From Scedosporium boydii (Eukaryota > Ascomycota > Sordariomycetes > Microascales > Microascaceae), in the NCBI GenBank assembly GCA_002221725.1, contig NJFT01000108.1:62001-126000 (forward strand): a stretch of 64,000 nt of DNA, in the 5' to 3' direction. Numbering within the stretch: position 1 is the first letter of the stretch; the number at the start of each line of letters is the position of its first letter. Made by a program: the position numbers and the translations under genes. Under the pieces are notes generated by a model. That model had not been told where the DNA came from and ran no database searches. It worked only from the letters and a program-made list of their open reading frames with translations. This document shows positions 24,001 through 36,178 of this stretch, one piece after another.

Positions 24001-26767
24001 CTGACCTTCAATTCCCCGTCATCGAGGCGTCTGCATCGTGTTAGTCCGACCCGCTCGAGCTGAGGAGCCTCGACACGATTGTACCTGGCGTGTCTCCAGC
24101 ATACGAAATATAGCCCGGCTTCTAGCCAGAACTCCCACGCGCATGATTAATGGTCTGGCCACGTTGAAGCGAGGCCTGGTCACTGCTTCGTGCGAAGTAT
24201 ACCGTCTGTTCTTTGCCGCAGGAAAACTCAATCGACATGTGGAATAGCTGGCCAAGTCGCAGATGTATCGTCAGATACGAACACCAGTCTCCATGCACTC
24301 CCTGCGCAGACACCTCGACGGACTTGTGTATAACAGCCAGCTGACATTCTAATAGGTGAAGATACACCCCAGGACGTCCCGCAACAGGGGGTAGACAGGA
24401 CAGACCATTTCACTGACTCTAATGATCTCCACCGGCGGTCCTCGCCCAGGTATAAACGACCCTTCATCCGCCGATGATGAGACGCAAGTGATCTTTCCTG
24501 ACCCGACTCCCTCGTGCCCTGGTCTAGCGCAATGATATATATGTCTATGTCGTGTGCCCCAGGCTCCTCCTTGTTGATCTTCTCCCAACGTGCCCTCTTA
24601 CCTTTCCCAACAAGGGTAAAATCGTGTATAATAAGCTTCTCATCTGCGTTTCATGGTCTACAGAGTATGTCACTAACTTCATTCACGACTTAAGGCCCAG
24701 CTATTTCTGATCACCAGACATTAGAGCTTCTTTGCTCCAAGCCGACTCGTTCGGTAGGTCTTTGCCAAGAAAATGACCTGGATCTGCCCCGTCCTCCCCG
24801 TCCATCCCGGGTCTCGGTCCAATGTTTCCCCAACCCCAAATCTTAAAGGCCACTCCACTTTTCTCTTCACTCCACGTCTTGCCCGTTCCAATTTCAAATT
24901 GAATCTTTCGAGTTTCTCTGGTTCTGGTGCCCATCGATGGTAAGGTGCACTGCGCTGCATTGCAACCCTACGAAGTTAGAGAACCTAGCCGTACAACGCC
25001 GCAAGACGACACAAGACAACCTCAATGGACGAGGGGCAAGACAAGACACAAAGAAACCGCCCGGTTCGCCCAAATCCACCCAGAAAAGAAAAGTCACCCA
25101 GCCCCAAAAACTTAACCCTCCAAAACCGCTCTTGTCAAACGTCAGGTTGCAGCTCTACCACACCCGGAATATCCCACCAACATCCCCCGCGATGCCTATC
25201 CCGGTCTAGCTTCATGTACCGTTCCCCACCCCTCGATCTCTCCTTCGTCGAAGAATTTAGATCCCTTTTCCAACCATTGCACGTCGCCAGACGAACCAAA
25301 AGCAGCAAGAAGGGAGGGAGAAAAACGAGTCTAGAACTGCGGGCTGCCATCCAATTACATCCTCGAATTCGACCTCGTGCTCCATCGACACGCTACGGAC
25401 GAGGCTGAGGATATATGTAAAGCTACATCTCTTGCTTCTCCATCATGCATGGTCCCAAAAGAACTGAAATGTTTCTGCGAACTAAAGTTTTCGAAAAACG
25501 CTTGGAGGTTGGAACACATGTCCTCGCATGTCCCGTCGTCCATGCTCAAAGCTCACTCTTTTTTTTTTTGTCCCAATTCTTTTTCTCGCTTGGATTAACC
25601 TCCGAGTCCATTGGTTGCGGTTTGGATATAGTCGACCTGTAATATGCGTCGAATGGAGGTTAGACCTCGAAGCACCGACTTCTAGAAAACTGGTGCCCTT
25701 CAGTCTTTTGCTCTTTGATTACAATTCGATTCTTCGGATTCCCTAGCTCCCCACTGCACCAGAGCGAAGTGACATGAGCGGGGTTTCTAATATATCGAAA
25801 TCGTTGAGCGGAGCCCAGTACTGCAAGGAGAATGCTACAAGCAAGACGCCTAGCTCACGAACTACTGCTGCTGCGTTTCCTTGAAGCTCTTACGAGACAT
25901 GTAAAGACATGTAAATATCTCAATGCCGTACGATCTCACTTTCCGAACATTCTCCGCCCACTCAAGATAATCTTTGCTGCTTCGTTTCGTGAGCAATTGC
26001 TACGATTTACTTACACGCCGAAGAAATGCCAAAACCGCATCCTGCGGAGCCGCAAGCATATATCTACCCCCCTCCCACCCCGATTCTACCACTTCGTCAT
26101 GTACGGTTTGCGTCTCGGGCTCCATCTCCGGCGACGTCAAAGGCTAAAAGCCGACCTTGCTCGGGGTATTGTCCAAATCCCATCCTAGCTCAGAACCTAT
26201 ACAGCTGCGCCTAGCTTCCCTCCCATCCCCTTGTTTGACCACGTGCGCATCTTATTTCCATATAGTGTGTTTCTTCAAAGCGGAACTTGTACGGAGTACA
26301 CACTTCCCACATAACCGGAATCAAGGAAGCTTGGGGGGGCCAAGACCTTTTTTTCTCAGCTCTTTGCGCGTATAAAGTGAGTGACGAAAAGGTGGTCGGA
26401 TAATACACTCGATCAACATCCGATTCATCACGCCGAGTCAGGTATGTTTCGTTCTCATGACTCTTTCACGACTCATTGGTATGACCGGGTTCTTCCGTCC
26501 TTGTGAATCAACTACGCTATATTGATTTAAGCATATCCGCCGTATACCGTATGTGTGTGTGTGTTAAAGGGACAGACCTGGTCACGTTTCCAGGACCATG
26601 TTTCGTGATTTCAACCTTGGCCTCTTTTGCACCCCACGCTCATTTCGTCCCCACTACGAAATACACGCCTCCCGTAGCGTCTTTCCCCCTCTGCCAAAAG
26701 AAAAGAGAAGGAGAGAACGAGAAAGAGAAAGAAATTACCCGTTCCGTACAATCTCCTTTCCCTCCAT
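21075..26767. other. 5.7-kb gene-poor region upstream of nuc-2
   Basis: No convincing gene was found on either strand. The part at 21075-23280 is strongly purine-rich on the plus strand, so pyrimidine-rich on the nuc-2 strand, and probably contains the nuc-2 leader and promoter. From about 23285 the character changes: 23285-23480 is AT-rich with repeated CTACTTCG/ACTTTGTG words, and TACGAAGTA occurs at 23594. Open frames here are short, lack splice partners and show no known motif. The right end is the 3' side of the CUE5 gene. Confidence 0.6.
23285..23610. repeat. AT-rich patch with repeated TACTTYGTG-like words
   Basis: Short words of the type TACTTCGT, TACTTTGT and their complements recur here: ACGAAGTA near 23332, CAAAGTA near 23344, TACTTTGTGAGC, CTACTTCGCGAG and CTACTTCGTGCA in tandem at about 23430-23465, then TACGAAGTA at 23594-23602 and GTACTTTGTGG shortly after. 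They look like a degenerate tandem array of a unit of about 15 bp. Confidence 0.6.
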
Positions 26768-28437
26768 CTAGCTCTTAGACCCCGTATCCTTCGAATCCAC
26801 AAGACTATCAGCCATAGCCTCAGCCGCAGCCTTCCTCAGCCTCTCAGCATCGTCATCCTTGCCAGCATCCTTCGAGCTCGAAGATCCGGCGCCAGCACCC
26901 GTCGTCGACGTCTTGTCCTTGACATCCTTCTCATCCTCACTATCTCCGAGACTGAAGGGATCATTGTCCGTGATGGGGCTGGGCTCCACCGTCGAGAGCG
27001 GCTGCCACTTGCTCTGCTTGTTGCCGGGAGGCGTGGCTGAGTCCCGAGCTCCGAGCTTAGGGGACGACGTGTATACGTCGATTTCCTCCGTGTCCTCCTT
27101 GAATGCTACCCTACGGCCATCGTTGGGCTTAGGGGACTTGGATGGAGGAGGAGGCTTGAAGAGGTTGGGATTCGCGAGCGGCCTGGGGTCGCGGATAGGA
27201 GCTGTATCTGATGGTTAGACCCATGGTTTCAAAAGCCACAGACAAAGGTAGGGCTACGTACTTCCATCTGCCGCCAGCTTCATGCCAGCAAAATCGTCCG
27301 TAATCACCTGAGGGTCAGCATCGTAGCGATCATAATCTCCACTCCTCCGACTCGCCTCTCCAGGCCTCCTCCCGTAGGCAAGGTGCTGCTGACGCGCCTG
27401 CTCATCCTCCTCAAAAGCATCGTCAATCTTCTTCTTGATGTTCGTGATCCACGAATTGACCTTCGTCTGCGTCTCCATGAATCCCTTCTTCAAGTTCTCG
27501 CGTATGACGGGCAGGTCGTCGTCAATGAAGCTGTGCTCCCTGTCGTCGTACAGCTCGTTCGGCTTCAGCCCCGTCTCGTGATGCTGCTGCCCCTGTTGCT
27601 GTAGCTGGCGGTTCCGCCGAGGGTCCCGCGGCTGCTGCCGAGTGTGCTGGTGTCGCGAGTGCTGTTCGTCGTAGGCTCCCACCCTCTCGTAGTGCTCGGC
27701 GAGTTGACGCGCGTATTGCTCGTCGGCCTCAAGTTGTGTCAGGCCACTGCCGACGCCTGCGGGCCTGGGTGGTTGCGGAGGGGGCGTTTCCTCGGGCTCG
27801 TCGTCCTTGACGGCATCTGGATCCGTCATTTCTGTAATATTCGCCCTTATCATTAGCTACTTCAAACTTTCGGGGTAGAAAGGCGAAGGTGCCAAAAAGG
27901 GGGCATGATAGATATCCCGTGCAAAATACAAGACAACTAACCAAGGAGTGCATGGAAAGCAGGTTCAACCTGCCCCCGACTAGCCCTCAAAACCGCCTTG
28001 ATAACACTATCATCAACCGTGGGGAAAGCTTCCTTAAGGATAAGCTCATTCTTCTGCGCCTCCGTCAACGGTCGCGGAGGCTTCGGAGGGGGCACGTCGT
28101 CCGTAGCGCCACCAGCGGTCGAGGAAGCTGCAGCAGCCCCTGGTGCGCCGCCATCCCCCGGCGTGGCCTTGCTGTTATTATCCGTCTTCCCCGCCGCGGC
28201 AGGGTCCTGCACGATTCCCGACTCCTGGACATCGTCGTCGTCAAGCTCAAAGGGCCGAGCCGTGGTCGGCGACTCTGGCATGGTTGCGGTAGATTTATCC
28301 TGTATTGCGAGAAGAAGAGGAGAAGGAAGGTAAGACGTTAGCTAGGCTGTTGTTGTCTGTGGGACAAGGCGGGAATGGCGCGCATGAATTGGGTCCTCGC
28401 GGAGCCGGGCACTCACCGTTTCAGCTGGTGCCGACAT
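26768..28437 (-). CDS. cue5: CUE5-like ubiquitin-binding autophagy receptor
   Basis: Exons 28417-28437, 27942-28299, 27262-27831 and 26768-27201 give about 460 residues. The first exon encodes only MSAPAET. The CUE domain (about residues 85-126) reads LTEAQKNELILKEAFPTVDD, then VIKAVLRASRGQVEPAFHAL, and binds ubiquitin. A proline-rich linker (TPPPQPPRP), a coiled region (LEADEQYARQLAEHYERV) and an amphipathic segment around KKGFMETQTKVNSWITNIKK follow. WQPL at about residues 382-385 matches the Atg8-interacting W-x-x-L motif of yeast Cue5, which links ubiquitinated aggregates to autophagy. The final exon may instead start 6 bp earlier (CAG|AT), adding two residues; branch-site spacing favours the site given. 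Confidence in family and exons is high. Confidence 0.9.
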
Positions 28438-29303
28438 ATTCCTTGCTTGTCAGCTCTTCTTCTCGGTTTTTTTCTCCCAACAAGGGGGAATGAAATTAAT
28501 CTGTCCTAATCGGGTAAAGGAAAAGCCAAAATGTCGGCTAGAGTTTCTTCAAGGTTGAAGTGGGTTTCTCCCTTTCTTTTTTGGAGGATGAAGATGCGCC
28601 CCTTGCTGCTCAAACTTGAAGCCCACCCTGCGTGATAACAGTGGCAGGCTGCAACATCCTTGACCTTTCCACTGAGGGGCAAATTGTCGACGTACCAGAT
28701 GACGCACACAAACGTCCGAAACAAGTGTAGTTTTATGTAACAGCTGTTAACAGCTGTTGATGAAAGGCCCCACTAAGACTCGAATTATCACATGAAAGGG
28801 AACGTCGAAGACGATGCATTACTATTTGGTTGCACAATTAGATTCGACCGCGTCATCAGGTCACCAGAATACGATCTACGAGATTCTATTATCTGGCCGA
28901 TGCCTGGTAGACACAGAATCACTTCATCTATATTCTAGAATTTTCTACTTGTAGGGAAACCTGGCCGAGCCATCCTTTGTCTGCGTCACGGAGAAATCAC
29001 TTCAAGTTTCAAGTTCTCAACTGCTAATGAGCGAGGGAATGCAAATAATATTACCGCCAGTCCCCAACTAATGCGAACCTATGAACATATACTCCGAAAC
29101 AATGCTGTGAAATACACTAATGCCTCCGCCAAGATGGGTATCATGTTGAATGCTCCTCCTCCAGTCAGAATATGACATGCCTATACCTCTATGCATCGTA
29201 AACGCCTTTCCTGTATGTACCGAAGTCCGAGTAAGTCGTAATGCGGAAGAGAAAATGTTGGTGAGACATAATATATACGAGAATGGTGATGGGGTTGTTT
29301 TCC
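28438..29303. other. Intergenic region upstream of cue5
   Basis: 866 bp between the start of cue5 and the 3' end of the DUF2293 gene, both on the minus strand. A perfect tandem duplication of AACAGCTGTT lies at 28739-28758. No gene was seen. Confidence 0.65.
28739..28758. repeat. Tandem palindrome with two CAGCTG E-boxes
   Basis: The palindromic decamer AACAGCTGTT occurs twice head-to-tail without a gap, about 300 bp upstream of the cue5 start. CAGCTG is the E-box core bound by bHLH factors; use here is inference. Confidence 0.8.
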
Positions 29304-32168
29304 CTAATCAAGGACAATGATATCCCTAGGAGCTACAGGTCGATTGTGATGAGGGTATGATAACCGCGTAGGTTGCTGTGCAGGGGGTCCCACGCGGACA
29401 AGTTCGTGGGGTTGGATTTGGTGCCGAATGGGAAGGTTGCTGGGTTGTTGAGGAGCCGCTAAATGGGGCTGTCGAGGGTCACCGTAATACCTATCCCGGA
29501 TTGTGAGTATGTACTCTCGATCAAAAAAAAAAAAAATGAAATTACCTGGTTCGAACGCGATACTTACGGTTCTATGTGATGTGGGTGAGGCGCATAAACC
29601 TCCTGACCAAGGCGTCGTGGCTCAGGTGCTGCCCGGACTATCTCCTGGTGTGCATAGATAGGATCCTGGGGACGTGATGATTCTGAGGGCTGACGGTCCA
29701 CAGGTCTCACGAAGATGGGCTGCATCGATACCCTTGACGCCTGGGAAGGATCACTATGGCTAGGTCGATATCCTCCGTCCTCGTAGTAAGGACGGCCGGG
29801 AGCCGCTCCGATACTAGAGGGATGCCTGAGAACGGTTCGTTCCTCAGTCGCAGCGATGCGATGCTCAGCGTACTGGCGAGCCTCAGGAACTGCACGACGA
29901 ACTTCAACAAGCTCATCGGTATATCGCAAAGTTGCGCCTGAATGACGAACAACCACCGGCTGATCTCTGGCTACACCGCGCTCAGACCGAATCTCATAGA
30001 ACATCGGCCTGGCTGGTGCTTGCTCTCTCATCTGAGGCTCACGATCCAAAGTCGCGTAAGATGGAGGATAACGAGTTTGGATTACACGTTGAGTGGGTTC
30101 AGGAGGGTAGCGGGAGTGGCCATCTTGTGGATACACGCCGGGAGGTGCGGTAGACATGCCGTCGTGATCGCTAATCACGCGGCGCCGCTTCAAATGATGG
30201 TCCTGGATGATGTCCACAGGGGCACTGGAACCGTAGGATTGAGCTGGTGGATATTCCCTCGCCTGGTATTCATCCGGGCTTTCGTCACGGGCATGCTTGC
30301 GGGGAGGCAAGGCACGGACAAACCGCGGGGTCATAGAAACAGGTGTGGGATTGGGCGCCTCAATAGATCGGACAAGCAAATCTTTGTATCGCGGCTCCGG
30401 TTGCTTCTGTACGGGAAACACGGCATTTGTATAGCTGCGGCTCATCACCTGCGTAGATCTCGCCTGTGCCTCTTCTCGGTAGACGGCGCGAGAGCCACGA
30501 GCGCTCGGGCTATACTCGGCGGCCTCGAGCGCCGCTGGGCGTCGTTCAAAGGTTGGCGCATTGGTGTTAGCAGGCCCCAAGCTCCTTGCGGTTCCGAGAT
30601 AAATCATTTCATTATTTGCCCGGGTAGGGTGGGCAGCATACGGGGAGTAGGCTGGACTATAATCCAGAGGTGTCGGGGGCAACCGCCCATTGCTAGTAGA
30701 TCTGGCCAACGGTGTACCCTGGGGTGGATGCCCAGGCTCTTCTTCGTGGCGTCTCCGCTCCATGGCCTGGTCCCAGGCAGCTTGGTATCGGCTAAAGCCT
30801 CGTTGCGCCTTCTTGGCCGCTTTACGGGCACGCTTGCTAAGGCGCGCATTACCTTTAGTCCTAACTGGTGTGGTTGGCACCTTTGGAATCGCTGGCTTAA
30901 CAGGTGCGGCCGTGTGGTCTCGGCTCTGAGGTCCGACATTGATGGTCAAGGAAGCCAGAGCGGCCTCTGGCCTCTCGACGGCATTGATAGCCACACGCAC
31001 GGGTTCAGCAGCCCGAGGGGAAACAACGACTGGCACATCTGAATCCTCTTCGGATTCTTCTTCATCATCATCCTCCGAGTCAGAAATGACAACAACTTCA
31101 CGTAGAATCGTGTCAAGCTGATCCCGGCCATTCTCTTCGTCGCCTCGCCACTTGACGATTACATCAAGGCAGACTGCCTCGACGGTTCTCCTGGCATGCT
31201 CCCAGGTAGTTTCCCTCAGCAGGGAATCATACCGAGTATGTCTGTGTCGAATATGGGCAAGAACTGCAAGTTGAACTCGGCGGGATAGTGTTAGCTCGGC
31301 GCAAAGGCCAACTACAGGGCTGCCATTGGATATTTTTCCCTATCACGGAAGTACTGTAAGCGAGAACTATTAGACAATACCACAATACCTAGAGCCTACC
31401 TTTCTGAAAGCATGATCGATAATTTCTTGACGGTCCGTGTTCGGTATTCTTGGAAATAGCTCCCGGAGAGCGGCGTCGGCCTGCGCATTAATCTCTTCTT
31501 GGGTTTCGGGGATCGGTTCCGGAATACCATGGTTAGCCGGGACAAGGCCTGTAAGGCGGTCGCCTAGCTTCGCGCTGGCCTCTTCGACAATGGCTTCGCG
31601 GAAGTGATGCCCAGTGCGGCAGGTGTGTAGAGAAAGCTCGCTGGCATCTTCTTTTCTTGATGTCTGGAAAAGTGGAACGCTGGGTTAGTTTGTGGGAAGG
31701 GGGAAAAGATGTTGGAACCAACAGATGGAGTTATCTCTCCTCATATCCTTGGGAAGACAAAAGACTAACCGAGACCATAAAGATCATGGCATCCTGTTCC
31801 CTTGACAGATCCTTACACAAGGCCGTCAGGTCCGAGTTGCCTACAATAGGAAGAAATGTGTAGCCTGGTGGAGGCGTCGTCTCTGTGGTGATCTGCAAAT
31901 CATAGTTAGAAAGGGCGGCTTCGCCTTTTAGAAGTTTCTTGGTCCGGCCATTATTCGATACCTTGAATTCGAGTTGCTTCTTCCTGTCCGTATTCTCAAC
32001 TAGTTCAAAATATGTCTGGTGTTTTAGTTTAGGCTGTGGAGGGGGGTCTTTAGCAACCAGCACTGGCAGCGGCGGCTTGGTTCGATCATAGCCCGGCTTG
32101 TGTGCCTTTTTCAGCTTGTCGCGAGCATCGCCGACAGCTGCGGGCTTTTTCTTCTTCCCCTTTTCCAT
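29304..32168 (-). CDS. DUF2293 domain protein with long disordered C-terminus
   Basis: Exons 31770-32168, 31400-31663, 29568-31339 and 29304-29490 give 873 residues. Each junction keeps the frame: TCG|ACA, AAG|GGA and CC|G. The basic N-terminus MEKGKKKKPAAVGDARDKLK precedes a globular region. The DUF2293 part spans exons 2-3, with EEINAQADAALRELFPRIPN, TDRQEIIDHAFRK and LTLSRRVQLAVLAHIRHRHT followed by VIVKWRGDEE. After an acidic stretch (ISDSEDDDEEESEEDSD, about residues 295-312) the remaining 550 or so residues are low-complexity, rich in Arg, Pro, Tyr, Gln and Ser, and end APRDIIVLD. The basic run KGNARLSKRARKAAKKAQRG could be a nuclear localisation signal (inference). Family function is unknown to me. 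The third exon could be mis-ended if the terminal intron at 29491-29567 is ignored. Confidence 0.85.
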
Positions 32169-33371
32169 GTCTTTTTTGCGTAATTTCTTCCCGATCTTTG
32201 AACGAGCCTATCGAAACATCGTGGACCACGAAATACTCCGCAGGTACAAACAGGAAACAAATAAAAGAAAATAAACAGGAAAAACACGTCCCCTTTCTTC
32301 GGAGAGAGGGGGTTATTCCAGAGCGGTCAAAGTACGACAAACTCTGCCGAAATACAAGCACATAAGATTACCGTCGACTTGGATGTTCTCGTCTTCCAAG
32401 GACAAGGTAAATCTAGGGTACCAGAAAACGGGAGAGAGTCGTCTCAAGAAGAGTCGCTACAAGCACAACCCGCGAGGACGGGTGCCTGGTGGTGCCCGAT
32501 TGGGAGAGGTGGCTTGATCAAGATGCGCGAAAGGAAAACGAAAGTTCTACTCGGCACTGCTCGATGATGTCTTCCGGGATGAAAACACCAACAGATCGTG
32601 TCTTTGACGATGGGATTTTCACGCGATGCACCGTTGTCACGGCTTTGATGCGAATGTCCAGACTCGCTTGCAGTAGCAACTACTGTGAAGCTGTTGTGTA
32701 CGAAGTATGGTTTGCAAGTTGGAAGGAAGCGAAAAATCATGGGTCACTTCGGTCGCCCTGCGGCTATTAGGTCGCAATCAGGCAGGAACAGGGCGCCACC
32801 ATCACGTGCAGGGAGCCGCCACCGGAAAGTGCAAGTCATTGGACACTTTGACCCTCGCGGTTTGCAATTGGTTATTATTATTTCCCCACGATCCAATTGT
32901 ATCTTGGCTTCGTGTTGATGATGACTAATCGAGGGGGCCTGCAATTGTGAACAAGGGAGATTCAAGATGTTGAAGATGATCAAGTCTTCTGACAAGTCGT
33001 TGCTGTTATACGTTGTATTTGTGACCCTCTCGGGGAAGCCTTTATTCAGCTTTAGTATGACTCTGTCTTCGAGATGCATATACCATTTGATGCCATGACC
33101 AGTTCCAGATGAAAACCGTATCCGCCCCTTGCATACACAAACATGAAGAAAACATGCCAACCTAGACTCTGCCCTCTAAATAGAGACCATGGCTAGAGCT
33201 ATTCCTTTTTTTTGTCCTTTTTGTCGTTTTCGTTGCCAGCAGTCCTGGCGAGAAATGCAAATGCCTTGCCTTTAACTCCCTATCCCCTCTCGGGAAACAA
33301 ACATGCATGCAAACAAGAAATGACGTCCATGTTCACGTCCGGAAGTCGTCCAAAAATGTGTTGTCGACAAA
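32169..33371. other. Intergenic region upstream of the DUF2293 gene
   Basis: 1.2 kb between the DUF2293 start and the 3' end of the mitochondrial-carrier gene. It includes TACGAAGTA at 32699-32707. I see no gene; open frames here are short and featureless. Confidence 0.6.
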
Positions 33372-34569
33372 TCAGGGAGGGGTCTCCTCCAACGCCTTGA
33401 TGCTGTTCTTGATAAACTCAAAGGATGAGAAGAAAATCGCATTTACGGCACATGAACGGCCCATGGATACACCCAGGCCGCGATACATGTCCCGTTTGAA
33501 CCATTCAATCTTCGGTCGTGGCTCCACCGTCTGGCCCTTCGAATACAGAAGTGAATTTTTCTGATAGATACTCTTTACAGAGTCAATTGGATCTGTAGCA
33601 GCAGAGTTAGAGCGCCTCGAAAATGTCCACTAGCTTGACGAGGCCACTTACAAATCGCCGCCCAGGAGACGATGCCGCAAAGACCTCCTGACATCAGCAC
33701 CGAGAGCTTGCGCGCGTATGGATGCTCTCCTCCCAAGGACGTGCCGAGCTGCTTACTGCTCTCATACACCGCAAAGTATATCGCAGTACCAAGGGTATCG
33801 CGCACTTAAACTGCGTTAGCAGGTGCTACCCACGGCCTACGTAGGGCGGCAAAAAGACTCACTCAGATGAAGATTGAAGCCGGTATATAGGCCCATGAAG
33901 CCCCTGTGCTTTATAATTGTAGCCATGGTCTTCAAGGTGCCCTTGTTTTGATAGCTAGCGGCGACGGCTTGGCGTTGACTACACATGTCCTTTGATTTGG
34001 TCTGCGCAAGCAGAACCGAGACCTGAGCACTTAGCTTGGTCAATTCGAATGGACAGGCAAGAATGGTGATGAAAGAGCCGGCGGTAGCCCCCGCAGCTGC
34101 AAAGCAGGCGCAAGAGTAGATATTGGGAAATTTGGCCTTGTCGCTGGTGCGGGACACGACATCGACGCCAAATGTCTTGTTAATCCATTTGGCATATTCG
34201 TATTTCGATCGTACATAGATTGAGAAGGATATAGTTCGAACGAGCGTAACGCTGGCCATTGGCGCAACAACGCCTAGAAGAAAGAGAAAACAAATCAGTA
34301 CTCTACCATCTTGACCCACCCCGGGAAGCCACTGGGAAACTTGAGTACAACATACCTCGGAAAAAGCCTCTCAAGTGCTCGGTTCGGTAGGTGTGTCGTA
34401 TACAATCTATGACGCCATTGTATTGATATGTTTGCATGCGGGTCTTCACGCTGTCGAGAGGAAACGCGGCGAGGGTCGAGATGACACTGGCTCCACTAGC
34501 AGCTATCTCTGTGCGATAATGCATCGCAAACCTCCTCGCGGCCCCCTGGCGTCCCCCGTTTTCAGGCAT
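33372..34569 (-). CDS. Mitochondrial carrier family protein (SLC25)
   Basis: Exons 34356-34569, 33863-34273, 33652-33804 and 33372-33592 give 332 residues. All three carrier repeats carry the signature P-x-[DE]-x-x-[KR]: FPLDSVKTRM in repeat 1, CPFELTKLSA in repeat 2 and YPIDSVKSIY in repeat 3, the last formed across an exon junction. Other landmarks are the matrix-helix glycine motifs HLRGFFRGVVAPM and HRGFMGLYTGFNLHL, then MRDTLGTAIYFAVYE in helix 5. Six membrane helices are expected in the inner mitochondrial membrane. The substrate cannot be assigned by reading alone; the repeat-2 insertion around SKDMCSQRQAVAASYQNKG is longer than usual. The acceptor of exon 3 is TTTAAG, non-pyrimidine-rich, but it is the only one that restores the frame and avoids a stop. 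Confidence 0.9.
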
Positions 34570-36178
34570 GGTTCGGAACGATAGAGTATTGTCGGGAACA
34601 TATCGGCGACTCTATAGACGATCCGAGCTCAGGCACGGCGCGGAGCTACCCAGCTGAACGGGGCGAGCTATACGGCAGCGCGTTTCGTGATAGGTGTCCT
34701 GCTCGAATTGCCTCGGGCCCTATGGCGTTCGTCGTACAATCGTCTTCGGCGGGGAGGCGTTTCGGGTTCTCGATGCTGATGGACCCAGCACAGTGTGGTG
34801 GTGGTGATGTTTTTGACTCTGGTGGACTTGGGATACGACTCCCCTCAAGGCCAACTTCGGGACGTTGGGGGGAGCGCCCGGGCGGATGATGTTCGGTGTG
34901 TTAGGCAGCTCCCTTTACCTCGTACCCTTCGAGTTTCCGATGTGGTTCGATCTCGATATCGTGGTGCTCGACCATTGACAGATTGATGTTCCGGAGAGGT
35001 TTCGATGATCTCGAAGCATGCCTAGATGGGGAAGATGGAGAAGCACCATGTGTTTTTTGCGGGGTTCCAATGTCTTTGAGCTCAGGAATACCTGGACAGA
35101 AACCTAGCATGTACCGATGGTGACGAGAAGCTCTGCCATTGTGTCCCGCGATTGAGTCTTACAGGTTGGAGAAATCACTTAACCCCCCCTGACAGTGTTC
35201 ATGATTTTGAGTTACTTACATGTCGCAGTACCTCAACCTGCAGCTTGTGGTTCTCACAAAGAGTTTAGGGAAGGAACAATCTACTGTGTGGGGGAAGAGG
35301 GGAAATGGCTGGAAGTGGGTGACCTCAGCACCTACGTCACATGAAAAAACAGTGCAGGGCCACTAACAGTGTACTGTTTCAGGCCCCTCCTTCCCAAGTC
35401 CTGCTGCCCAGCAGGTGCTGAAAGGTGAAATCACGATTTTGCAGTTTCCCGCCAAACCCCATTCAATCTAGAGCTCCCTCAAAAAAGCAAGTTGATGAGT
35501 TTTCCAGGTATCTTTGTACCCTCGGTTGAAGGCACGAATCATCAGGCAAGAACAACGTCACCACTTCCAGGTCGCTAGTGCCGACCAAGTCTGGGAACGT
35601 TGTCGACGAAGTGTCCTTCAGTAAAAAAAGGGTATCAATTCTCTCTAAATTTGGAAATACACCTTGCGCTATGTAGTGTACACCGCGTCAGATTCGTCAT
35701 GTCTTGCTCTATACGGCTCCAGTCTCTATCTCCAATCTTGTCCATCATAATGTACATAACCCTCGCTTTGTAATGTACACAGCTCAAGGCGTAACCCTCG
35801 AGCAGGGCTGGTTGTTGCGTCAGTTGTTCCCAGGATCTAGACTCGGTTCGATGGTTCGCCACTAAACCTTCAGGTGCTTGACCCGAGATCGATTGATGCC
35901 GCCACGGACAGGGCCGAGCGAGATTCCCGAGATTCGAGGAGAAACGCTCGTGGTGTCCAATTGAGGGTTACAGCTCCGCGTCGACCAAGCCTCAACGGAG
36001 GCACAAACCCATCGTCTTGTTCAGCATAGCAACTGTCATATCATAATGTAGATAATTTCGCAGAATCTCTTCCTCTCTGCATCACACATGTTAGCGCCCA
36101 AACCTCCCCAAGGACACTCCGTCCACAGCAGGGGGAAAGAGAGAGAAGAAAGAAAAAAAATAAAGAAACCAAGACGAC
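34570..36178. other. 1.6-kb intergenic region
   Basis: This region separates the carrier gene start from the 3' end of the LYR-protein gene. A minus-strand open frame at 34901-35110 is uncertain and is not called. Nothing else was recognised. Confidence 0.6.

Noticed and set aside
34901..35110. Minus-strand frame of 69 codons (MLGFCPGIPELKDIG...)
   Set aside because: No family match, no conserved motif; a nearby MAELLVTIG frame runs into a stop after a few codons and no splice pair of reasonable length joins them. Not called as a gene.
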